NCBI GenBank assembly: GCA_028291485.1
Contig: JAQGHZ010000705.1
Span: forward strand, 1-6,922
Direction of reading: 5' to 3'
DNA from: Rubritepida sp.
GTDB taxonomy: Bacteria > Pseudomonadota > Alphaproteobacteria > Acetobacterales > Acetobacteraceae
Length of the DNA stretch: 6,922 bases
The position numbers and the translations under genes are program-made. Shown piece by piece: positions 1 to 5,797 of the stretch. The notes under the pieces are model-generated. The model worked only from the letters and a program-made list of their open reading frames with translations, was not told the origin of the DNA and ran no database searches. Every line of letters begins with the position of its first letter. The stretch's first letter is position 1.

Positions 1-185
1 GGCGTGCCGGTGACGGCCTGCGCCATCATGCGGCCTTCGAGGTCGAAGATGCCGGCCGAGAGATCGCCCGCCTCGCGCACCGTGGTGCTGAAGGCGGTGC
101 GGATCATGGTCTGCGCCTGCTCCTCGACCACCGCGATGAGGCGGTTCCACTGGATCTGGCGCTGGATCTTTTCGAGGGCGTTCAT
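1..185 (-). CDS. hyuB: HyuB-type hydantoinase B/oxoprolinase subunit, N-terminal part (cut by left edge)
   Basis: Only the first 61 codons are present; the gene runs off the left edge. The translation begins MNALEKIQRQIQWNRL and continues with EEQAQTMIRTAFSTTVREAGDLSAGIFDLEGRMMAQAVTG. This matches the N-terminal signature of the hydantoinase B/oxoprolinase family: a Trp-Asn/Asp-Arg-Leu segment, a Glu-Glu pair, the RTAFST block, the RE..D pair, and a FD..GRMMAQ block. Family members pair with a HyuA-type ATPase subunit to open or carboxylate small cyclic amides or ketones in the cytoplasm; the substrate here is unknown. The ATG overlaps the TGA of the upstream hyuA-like gene as ATGA, and GAGGAG lies a few bases before it inside the end of hyuA, so translational coupling is likely. 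Family identity is secure; the symbol is by family only. Confidence 0.88.
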   Translation of the reverse strand, partial: MNALEKIQRQIQWNRLIAVVEEQAQTMIRTAFSTTVREAGDLSAGIFDLEGRMMAQAVTGT

Positions 186-2329
186 CAGGCTTCTCCTCGC
201 GTCAGTTCCAGATAACCGAGCCCGTCCATCCGGCAGGTCCAGCCCGGGCCGACCAGCGTGCTCGTCTCGTCCTCGGCCACGATGCAGGGGCCGGGCACGG
301 TGGCGCCAGGATTGATCTGCGTGCGGTCATAGACCTGCCAGGTCGCGACCAGCCCGGTCGAGGTGTCGCGCACCTCCTGCGTGCGGATCGGTTTGGGAGC
401 CGGCGCATCCGCCACTGTGGCGACGGGCTTCACCGCATCCACCTTGGTCGCGACGGTGACGGCGAAACTCAGCACCTCGACGTCGGAGCCCGGCACCGGC
501 CGGTCGTAGAAGCGCGTGTACTCGGCGTCGTAGGCCGCGCGGATGGCGGCGACATCCGCCTCGACCAGCGGGCGCACCGGCAAAGCGACGGCGATCTCGT
601 GCCCCTGCCCCACATAGCGCATGTAGCCGATGCGGTGCTCGACGGTATCAGCGCCGAAGCTGCCTTCCGCGACGACCTTGGACGCTTCCGCGCTCATCGA
701 GGCGAGCAGCGCGTTCACATCAGCCACGTCGAAGCTGGCGAAGCGCGTGTAGAGGCTCTTCACCACCTCGTAGCCGACCGGCGCGCGGAGGAAGCCGATG
801 GCCGAGCCCACGCCGGCGCCGCTCGGCACCAGCATGCGCTTCACGCCGATCTTCTCGGCCACGCGATAGCCATGCACGGGCCCGCCGCCGCCGAAGGCGA
901 TGATGGCGCGGCCCTCATAGGATTTGGCGCTCTCGATGGCATGGACGCGGGCCGCATTGGCCATGTTCTCGTCCACCATCTCGACCACGCCGAGTGCTGC
1001 CATGCCGGCCTCGAGCCCCAGGCCCTTGCCGACATGCTCGACCAGCGCCGCCTCGGCGGGCGCGGTCTTCAGCGGGAAGGAACCGCCCGCGAAAGCGACC
1101 GGATCGTAGCGGCCCAGCGCCAGGTTGGCGTCCGTCACGGCCGGCTTGGTGCCGCCGCGGCCATAGCAGGCCGGTCCCGGATCGGCGCCCGCGGATTCCG
1201 GCCCCACCTGGATGCGCCCCATGCTGTCGAGATGCGCGAGCGAGCCGCCGCCGGCGCCGATCTCCACCATCTCGATCACGGGGATGCGCAGCGGCAGGCC
1301 CGAGCCCTTGCGGAAACGCCCCACGCGCGCGACCTCGAAGCTACGGCTAGCCTGCGGCGCGAAATCGTCGATGAGGCAGACCTTGGCGGTCGTGCCCCCC
1401 ATGTCGAAGCTGAGCACCTTCTGCCAGCCAAGCTGCCGCGCCACGTAGGCGGAGAAAATCGCTCCTCCGGCAGGGCCGCTTTCCACCAGGCGGATCGGGA
1501 AGCGCGAGGCCGTCTCGATCGTGGTCAGCCCACCGCCGGAGAGCATCAGGAAGAGCGGGCAGGTCATCCCGCCCGAGCGCAGATCCGCCTCCAGGCGCGC
1601 GAGATAGCTCGCCATCAGCGGCTGCACATAGGCATTGGCGACGGTGGTGCTGAAGCGCTCCCATTCGCGCATCTCCGGGCTCACCTCGGAGCTCAGCGAG
1701 ATCGGCAGGTCGGCCCATTCGGCGCGGATGATCTCCGCGGCGCGCTGCTCATGCGCCGGGTTCACGAAGCCGTGCAGGAAGCCGATGGCGAGGCTCTCGA
1801 TCCCCTCGGACTTCAGGAAGGGAACGTGCGCGCGCACCGCCGCCTCGTCGAGCGGAATCAGCACCTGGCCGGTGTTGTCGAGGCGCTCGGGCACCGGCAG
1901 GCGCCAGCGGCGCGGCACCAGCGGCTGCGGCAGCTCGATGTTGAGGTCGTACTGGTCGTAGCGGCTTTCATTGCCCAGCGCGAGAACGTCGCGGAAGCCC
2001 TCGGTGGTCAGCAGCGCCGTCTTCGCGCCCTTGCGCTCGATGAGCGCGTTGGTCGCCAGCGTCGTGCCATGGATCAGCAGCACGATGTCGGAGGGCTGCA
2101 TGCCGGCCTTGGCCAGCACGGCCTTCACGCCTTCCAGCACGCCGAGCTCCGGCGCGTGGGGGGTGGTGAGGACCTTGGTGGTCCAGCGGGAAACCTGGTC
2201 TTCGGAAACCGTCGCCTCGATGGCGACGTCGGTGAAAGTGCCGCCGATATCGACGGCGAGACGCGCATTCTGCGCGCGCGGCCGATTCACGCCTTCGCTG
2301 GCGCTCAGCCGATCGGACGCGCTCACCAC
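185..2329 (-). CDS. hyuA: HyuA-type hydantoinase A/oxoprolinase family ATPase subunit
   Basis: This 714-residue protein has the usual HyuA length of about 680-720. The N-terminal hydantoinase/oxoprolinase domain opens with RLAVDIGGTFTDV (residues 23-35), the first phosphate-binding motif of the actin-like ATPase fold, followed by HGTTLATNALIERKGAKTALLTTEGFRD (88-114). The central domain has SSEVSPEMREWER (213-225), LSGGGLT (263-269), ESGPAGG (283-289), the second phosphate motif FDMGGTTAKV (308-317), and GAGGGSLAHLD with VGPESAGADPGPACYGRGG (358-393). The C-terminal part has RYVGQGHEI (571-579) and a typical closing GPCIVAEDETST block (680-691). Relatives include N-methylhydantoinase, 5-oxoprolinase and the acetone/acetophenone carboxylase ATP subunits. 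These use ATP to activate substrate or bicarbonate with a HyuB partner, which follows here with an ATGA overlap. No carboxylase gamma-type small subunit is visible. The start is uncertain: GTG at 2329 or GTG at 2326 (giving a GTGA overlap with the SDR stop), with GTG at 2290 also possible. The substrate is unknown. Confidence 0.92.
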   Translation of the reverse strand: MVSASDRLSASEGVNRPRAQNARLAVDIGGTFTDVAIEATVSEDQVSRWTTKVLTTPHAPELGVLEGVKAVLAKAGMQPSDIVLLIHGTTLATNALIERKGAKTALLTTEGFRDVLALGNESRYDQYDLNIELPQPLVPRRWRLPVPERLDNTGQVLIPLDEAAVRAHVPFLKSEGIESLAIGFLHGFVNPAHEQRAAEIIRAEWADLPISLSSEVSPEMREWERFSTTVANAYVQPLMASYLARLEADLRSGGMTCPLFLMLSGGGLTTIETASRFPIRLVESGPAGGAIFSAYVARQLGWQKVLSFDMGGTTAKVCLIDDFAPQASRSFEVARVGRFRKGSGLPLRIPVIEMVEIGAGGGSLAHLDSMGRIQVGPESAGADPGPACYGRGGTKPAVTDANLALGRYDPVAFAGGSFPLKTAPAEAALVEHVGKGLGLEAGMAALGVVEMVDENMANAARVHAIESAKSYEGRAIIAFGGGGPVHGYRVAEKIGVKRMLVPSGAGVGSAIGFLRAPVGYEVVKSLYTRFASFDVADVNALLASMSAEASKVVAEGSFGADTVEHRIGYMRYVGQGHEIAVALPVRPLVEADVAAIRAAYDAEYTRFYDRPVPGSDVEVLSFAVTVATKVDAVKPVATVADAPAPKPIRTQEVRDTSTGLVATWQVYDRTQINPGATVPGPCIVAEDETSTLVGPGWTCRMDGLGYLELTRGEA

Positions 2330-3111
2330 CCGCGCACCATCCCACCGTCGATGCGGAAGATCTCGCCCGTGATGTAGGCGGCCTGATCGCTGCAGAGGAA
2401 GGCCACCAGCGGGCCGTACTCGCTCGGCAGGCCGTAGCGGCCGGCGGGGATGGTCTTGCTGCGCTCGGCGACGACATCGTCCACCGACTTGCCGGAACGC
2501 TTCGCCAGACCCGCCGCCGTCTCCAGGCTGCGGTCGGTGCGGATCGCGCCGGGGGCCACGATGTTGCAGGTGATCCCTTCGTGCGCCACCTCGGCCGAGA
2601 GGGTCTTGAGCCAGCCCATCACGCTCGCGCGCAGGGCGTTGCTCAGCACGAGGTTCGGGATCGGCTGGAACATGCCGGTGCTGCCGACATTGATGATGCG
2701 GCCGTGCTTCTGCTCGCGCATGGCCGGCAGCAGCTTGTTGGTCACGCGCAGCGGCGCCAGCACGATGCGCTGGAACCAGGTGACCATCGCCTCCTCGGTC
2801 AGCTCCAGCGCCGGGCCCGGCGGCGGGCCGCCATGGTTCAGGATCACGATATCCACGCCGCCCATGGCCTTCGCCGCGCCCTCGGCCAGCGCATCCATCT
2901 GCGCGCCTTCAGCCACATCGGCCGGAATGCCGACGCAGGAGGCGGCGCCCAACGACACCAGCTCGCGTGCGGCCGTGTCCAGCGTCGCCTGGTCGCGCCC
3001 GCTGATCACCAGGGCCGCGCCCTCCGCTGCCAGCGCATCCGCGATCGAGCGCCCGAGGCCCTTCGAGGCCCCCATCACCAGCGCGCGCTTGCCCTTGAGA
3101 CCGAGATCCAT
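2323..3111 (-). CDS. SDR-family oxidoreductase-like protein lacking the canonical Tyr-x3-Lys pair
   Basis: This is a 262-residue Rossmann protein of normal SDR length. It has the glycine-rich nucleotide motif GASKGLG (residues 14-20), a basic GRD after strand 2 (38-40) that favours NADP(H), the NHGG version of the SDR NNAG motif (92-95), Ser144 in INVGSTG, the NIVAPGAIRTD segment (183-193), and a typical C-terminus (SDQAAYITGEIFRIDGG). Where classical SDRs have YxxxK, the aligned stretch reads SNALR (157-161), so Tyr becomes Ser and Lys becomes Arg. An SDR subgroup resembling beta-ketoacyl-ACP reductase but with an imperfect tetrad is known, and this protein probably belongs there. Its reaction is unpredictable and it may bind cofactor without classical catalysis. 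The ATG at 3111 was chosen because the glycine-rich motif follows at the usual distance and AAGGG lies about 10 bases upstream; the open frame continues far upstream without homology. It is first in the operon, and its TGA overlaps the hyuA-like start. Confidence 0.88.
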   Translation of the reverse strand: MDLGLKGKRALVMGASKGLGRSIADALAAEGAALVISGRDQATLDTAARELVSLGAASCVGIPADVAEGAQMDALAEGAAKAMGGVDIVILNHGGPPPGPALELTEEAMVTWFQRIVLAPLRVTNKLLPAMREQKHGRIINVGSTGMFQPIPNLVLSNALRASVMGWLKTLSAEVAHEGITCNIVAPGAIRTDRSLETAAGLAKRSGKSVDDVVAERSKTIPAGRYGLPSEYGPLVAFLCSDQAAYITGEIFRIDGGMVRGW

Positions 3112-3199
3112 AACGCAACTACCCTTATGAGGAATTTCGCCGGGACCGTGCCGCGAGAGGCCCCCTCTGGCAAGCCGGCCCATGGCCGTTATGTTGCGT
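3109..3199. repeat. Short elements repeated at both ends of the divergent promoter region
   Basis: ACGCAAC (3113-3119) and its exact complement GTTGCGT (3193-3199) form a seven-base inverted pair about 80 bases apart. Each copy also overlaps or abuts a second pair, CATAAC (3109-3114) and GTTATG (3188-3193), but in swapped order. The left copy overlaps the SDR start codon and the right copy overlaps the candidate -10 of the dehydrogenase. They could be operator half-sites for shared control of the two divergent units. Elements this short may also occur by chance. Confidence 0.25.
3167..3195 (+). promoter_or_regulatory. Candidate sigma70-type promoter for the hydroxyacid dehydrogenase
   Basis: A -35-like CTGGCA (3167-3172) and a -10-like TATGTT (3190-3195) each match the consensus at four of six positions and are separated by exactly 17 bases. 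Transcription would start near 3202, giving a leader of about 27 bases that includes the AGGA ribosome site. This lies in the 117-base gap between two divergent genes, where a promoter is expected. The elements are weak and the call rests on pattern only. I saw no comparably good promoter for the SDR operon in the opposite direction. Confidence 0.3.
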
Positions 3200-3228
3200 G
3201 CGAGATTGGAAACGACCAGGAAATCACC

Positions 3229-4206
3229 ATGCCAAAGCCCGTGCTGCTCATCACCCGCAAGCTCCCCGAGGCCATCGAGGCGAAGGCCGCCCAGAATTTC
3301 GACGCCCGGCTGAACCCGAATGACGAGCCCTGGTTCCGCAGCGGCGCCGAGATCGCGAAGCGCGCCAACGAGGCCAAGGCCGGGGGCATCCTCATCGCCG
3401 CCGGCGACCCGATGAACGCCGAGACCATCGCCGCCCTGCCCGCCTCGGTGAAGGTCATCACCACCTTCAGCGTCGGCTACGACCATATCGACGTGAAGGC
3501 CGCCAAGGCCCGCGGCATCACCATCACCAACACGCCCGACGTGCTGAGCTTCGCCACCGCCGAGACGGCGATGACGCTCATGCTCATGGCCGCGCGCCGC
3601 GCCGGCGAGGGCGAGCGCATGGTCCGCGCCGGCAAGTGGGAGGGCTGGGCGCCGACGCAGCTGATGGGCGTGACGCTCGAGAAGAAGAAGCTCGGCATCC
3701 TGGGCATGGGTCGCATCGGGCGCCAGCTGGCGCAGATGGCGCGCGGCTTCTCGATGGAGATCCACTACCGCGACATCAACAAGCTGCCGCCCGAGCTGGA
3801 ACTGGGCGCGACCTACCACGACGATGACGACAAGTTCCTCGCCACCATCGACGTGATCTCGATGCACGTCCCCGGCGGCGACGCGACCCGCAAGTGGCTC
3901 AACGCCGAGCGGCTGGCGAAGATGAAGAAGGGCAGCCTGGTCGTGAACTCCGGCCGCGGCGGCAGCGTGGACGACGTGGCGCTGATCGCGGCGCTCTCCT
4001 CCGGCCATATCCGTGGTGCGGGCCTCGACGTCTATGACGGCGAGCCGGTGGTGAACCCGGGCTACATGAAGCTGGAGAACGTGGCCCTGCTGCCGCATCT
4101 GGGCAGCGCCACCATCGAGGTGCGCGACGCCATGGGCCATCGCGCGCTGGACAACCTCATCGCGCTGCTGGTCGAGGGCAAGGAGCCCCCGCACGCGGTC
4201 AAGTAG
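3229..4206 (+). CDS. D-2-hydroxyacid dehydrogenase (glyoxylate/hydroxypyruvate reductase type)
   Basis: This 325-residue cytoplasmic protein has the full two-domain fold of the family that reduces 2-keto acids to D-2-hydroxy acids with NAD(P)H. Visible motifs are the substrate loop SVGYDHID (81-88), the Rossmann motif GILGMGRIGRQLA (156-168), and the catalytic set: Arg243 in VVNSGRGG, Glu272 in GLDVYDGEP, and His290 in LLPHLGSAT. The residues after strand 2 are HYRD (179-182), with Arg181 where NADPH-using glyoxylate reductases often carry a basic residue, so NADPH preference is plausible but unproven. The arginine loop reads NSGRGG rather than the commoner NTARGG. The start at 3229 is supported by AGGA seven bases upstream and by homology beginning at MPKPVLLITRK; the frame is open much further upstream but that part is non-homologous. 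The gene stands alone, divergent from the SDR operon and convergent with ubiK. Glyoxylate or hydroxypyruvate is the likeliest substrate, but other 2-keto acids are possible. Confidence 0.92.
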   Translation: MPKPVLLITRKLPEAIEAKAAQNFDARLNPNDEPWFRSGAEIAKRANEAKAGGILIAAGDPMNAETIAALPASVKVITTFSVGYDHIDVKAAKARGITITNTPDVLSFATAETAMTLMLMAARRAGEGERMVRAGKWEGWAPTQLMGVTLEKKKLGILGMGRIGRQLAQMARGFSMEIHYRDINKLPPELELGATYHDDDDKFLATIDVISMHVPGGDATRKWLNAERLAKMKKGSLVVNSGRGGSVDDVALIAALSSGHIRGAGLDVYDGEPVVNPGYMKLENVALLPHLGSATIEVRDAMGHRALDNLIALLVEGKEPPHAVK

Positions 4207-4274
4207 TCCGCGAGGGCCCGAGTGCGATCCACTGAGGCGTCTTCGCCGAAGCCGTTGATCGCCCTGGCAGCAAA

Positions 4275-4298
4275 CCCGGCGGCGCTACGGCTGCCGGG
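4275..4298 (-). terminator. Possible rho-independent terminator downstream of ubiK
   Basis: Two nine-base arms (4275-4283 and 4290-4298) pair as a GC-rich hairpin with one G-U wobble around a six-base loop. Read on the minus strand, the hairpin is followed by only TTT (4274-4272), so the U-tract is short. It lies about 130 bases past the ubiK stop. Nothing resembling a U-tract follows it on the plus strand, so it is not a good terminator for the hydroxyacid dehydrogenase. The rest of the 4207-4425 gap holds smaller palindromes (GGGCGCGCCC at 4340-4349, a GGCG/CGCC hairpin near 4233-4244) and no gene I can recognise. Confidence 0.3.
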
Positions 4299-4425
4299 CG
4301 CCCGAGCGCTGGACCACGCCCGCCCACATGGGCGACACCGGGCGCGCCCAGCCAGCCGGCTTCAGGCCCGCCGCGAGGCAGCCCGGCACGGCTCTGCGCG
4401 TCCGTCAGGCAGCGCCAAGCGGCAT

Positions 4426-4719
4426 TCAGTCCGCTACAGGCTCCGGCGGCGAAGGCTCGGCGCCCTTGAGCGCCGCGACCTCGGCCTCCAGGGCCACGAT
4501 GCGAATCTCCAGCGCATCCGCATGCGTCCGCGCGCGGCGGGCGACCTCCATGGCCGCCTCCACATCCTCGGCGCGTGCCAGCTCCAGCTTGCGGACCACG
4601 GCCTCCACCTGGGCCTTGGCCATCGCCTCCATCTCCGCGCGCAGTCCGCTCAGCAGCGAGAAGGCGCCACCGGCCATCCCCGCGAGATCGTCCAGCCGCT
4701 GCCTGCCATCCTTGAACAT
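4426..4719 (-). CDS. ubiK: UbiK/BMFP-family accessory protein
   Basis: This 97-residue protein matches the small UbiK (YqiC)/BMFP family in length and layout. An N-terminal amphipathic segment (RQRLDDLAGMAGGAFSLLSG, about 6-25) is followed by a long charged, heptad-like helix (about 27-86), with the conserved late block ALEIRIVALEAEVAAL (69-84), then a Pro/Glu-rich tail. In E. coli, UbiK is an accessory factor for aerobic ubiquinone synthesis acting with the Ubi complex and lipids; the Brucella homologue is a trimeric coiled coil with membrane-fusing activity. The ubiquinone role here is inferred by family. The start at 4719 is supported by AGGAG six bases upstream; the same frame stays open through the opposite-strand hldD, and that part is not coding. 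The gene is divergent from hldD across 69 bases and convergent with the hydroxyacid dehydrogenase. Confidence 0.85.
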   Translation of the reverse strand: MFKDGRQRLDDLAGMAGGAFSLLSGLRAEMEAMAKAQVEAVVRKLELARAEDVEAAMEVARRARTHADALEIRIVALEAEVAALKGAEPSPPEPVAD

Positions 4720-4753
4720 CCGGTACTCCTCGCCCCCCTGGGGCCCATTGGCC

Positions 4754-4780
4754 TTGCTGCCCGGCCCCGGGCGATATAAC
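4754..4780 (+). promoter_or_regulatory. Candidate hldD promoter, TATAAC box next to the start codon
   Basis: TATAAC (4775-4780) matches the -10 consensus at five of six positions and is the only AT-rich patch in a very GC-rich gap. A weak -35-like TTGCTG lies at 4754-4759 with a short 15-base spacer. A start site six or seven bases past the -10 would fall at about 4786-4787, two or three bases before the hldD ATG, implying a leaderless or nearly leaderless mRNA. The same patch read on the minus strand gives TATATC (4778-4773), with GTGACG (4802-4797) 18 bases upstream, so it could also serve ubiK. Support is by pattern only. Confidence 0.35.
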
Positions 4781-4788
4781 GGGCTGGC

Positions 4789-5751
4789 ATGATCCTCGTC
4801 ACCGGCGGCGCCGGCTTTATCGGCTCGAACCTTGTCGCAGCTCTCACCGCCCGTGGCGAGGAGGTGGTGGTCCTGGACGAGCTCGGCAACGAGGACAAGT
4901 GGCGCAACCTGTCCCAGGCGGTGCTGGCCGGGCTGCTGCCGCCGGCCGCGGTGGATGCGGCGCTGGCGATGCGGCCCCGGGCGATCGTTCATCTCGGCGC
5001 CATCAGCGCCACCACGGTCCGCGACGGCGACCTCGTGGCCGACACGAACTTCACCCTCTCGCTGAAGCTGTGGGACTGGTGCACCGAGTACGGCGTGCCC
5101 TTCCTCTACGCCTCCTCCGCCGCGACCTACGGCAATGGCGACGAGGGCTTCGAGGACGAGGAAACGCCGGAGGGCCTCGCCCGGCTGCAGCCGCTGAATC
5201 TCTATGGCTGGTCCAAGCACCTCTTCGACCGTCGCGTCGCACAGCTGATCCAACTCGGCCGGGCGCGCCCGCCGCAATGGGCCGGGCTGAAGTTCTTCAA
5301 CGTCTATGGCCCACGCGAGAGCTATAAGGGCCGCATGGCGAGCGTGGCCCTGCACAAGTTCCGCGAGATCCTCTCCGGCCAGCCGGCGCGCCTCTTTGCC
5401 TCGGACCGCGACGGCATCGCCGACGGCATGCAGTCGCGCGACTTCGTGAGCGTGGGCGACTGCGTGCGCGTGATGCTCTGGCTCCTGGACAATCCCCGCG
5501 TCTCGGGCCTGTTCAACTGCGGCAGCGGCCAGGCGCGCAGCTTCCTCGACCTGACCAAGGCGGTCTACGCCGCGCTGGGCCTGCCCGAACGCATCGAGTT
5601 CATGCCCATGCCCGGGGATCTGCGCGGCAAGTACCAGTACTTCACGGAGGCCCCGATGGCGAAGCTGCGCCAGGCCGGCTACCCGTATCCGCCGACGCCG
5701 CTCGAGCAGGGCGTGGCGGACTATGTGGCCTGGCTGGGCACGCAAGCCTGA
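4789..5751 (+). CDS. hldD: ADP-L-glycero-D-manno-heptose 6-epimerase
   Basis: HldD (RfaD) converts ADP-D-glycero-D-manno-heptose to the L,D form used for the LPS inner core, in the cytoplasm with tightly bound NADP. The 320-residue protein is an extended SDR of the usual length. It shows VTGGAGFIGSN (4-14), Asp30 after strand 2 followed by the HldD-like NEDKWRNL segment, HLGAISATTVRDGD (68-81), YASSAATYG (107-115) with Ser110, the catalytic Y139-x3-K143 in NLYGWSK, and FFNVYGPRESYKGRMASVA (169-187). Lys180 in that last block corresponds to the second acid/base lysine (Lys178) of the E. coli enzyme. RDF (217-219), FNCGSGQARSF and KYQYFTEA near the C-terminus are also family-typical. The ATG at 4789 begins exactly where homology begins, but no Shine-Dalgarno sequence precedes it. 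No other heptose-pathway gene (hldE, gmhA, gmhB) lies in the window, so it appears to stand alone between ubiK (divergent) and the enoyl-CoA hydratase (convergent). Confidence 0.94.
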   Translation: MILVTGGAGFIGSNLVAALTARGEEVVVLDELGNEDKWRNLSQAVLAGLLPPAAVDAALAMRPRAIVHLGAISATTVRDGDLVADTNFTLSLKLWDWCTEYGVPFLYASSAATYGNGDEGFEDEETPEGLARLQPLNLYGWSKHLFDRRVAQLIQLGRARPPQWAGLKFFNVYGPRESYKGRMASVALHKFREILSGQPARLFASDRDGIADGMQSRDFVSVGDCVRVMLWLLDNPRVSGLFNCGSGQARSFLDLTKAVYAALGLPERIEFMPMPGDLRGKYQYFTEAPMAKLRQAGYPYPPTPLEQGVADYVAWLGTQA

Positions 5752-5797
5752 CGCGGGCGCTTCACCCCTCCCGGCTTCACCCTCCGGCGATCGGACG

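Noticed and set aside
599..2377. 592-codon open frame on the plus strand opposite the hyuA-like gene
   Set aside because: It is antisense to a clear family protein. Its translation is rich in His, Arg, Ala and Gly with no recognisable domain, which is typical of open antisense frames in GC-rich genes.
2581..3228. Upstream extension of the plus-strand dehydrogenase frame
   Set aside because: The frame is open only because it runs antisense to the SDR gene. Homology and the ribosome site both place the start at 3229.
3820..3834. Asp4-Lys run in the dehydrogenase that resembles a protease recognition site
   Set aside because: It is an acidic surface patch in a cytoplasmic enzyme; nothing in the context suggests processing.
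3112..4194. Upstream extension of the minus-strand SDR frame through the dehydrogenase gene
   Set aside because: It is antisense to a well-conserved dehydrogenase and shows low-complexity His/Ala/Gly/Val composition. The SDR fold begins at 3111.
5752..5797. Possible terminator between hldD and the enoyl-CoA hydratase (CCGG...CCGG)
   Set aside because: The stem is only four pairs around a nine-base loop with no U-tract on either strand.
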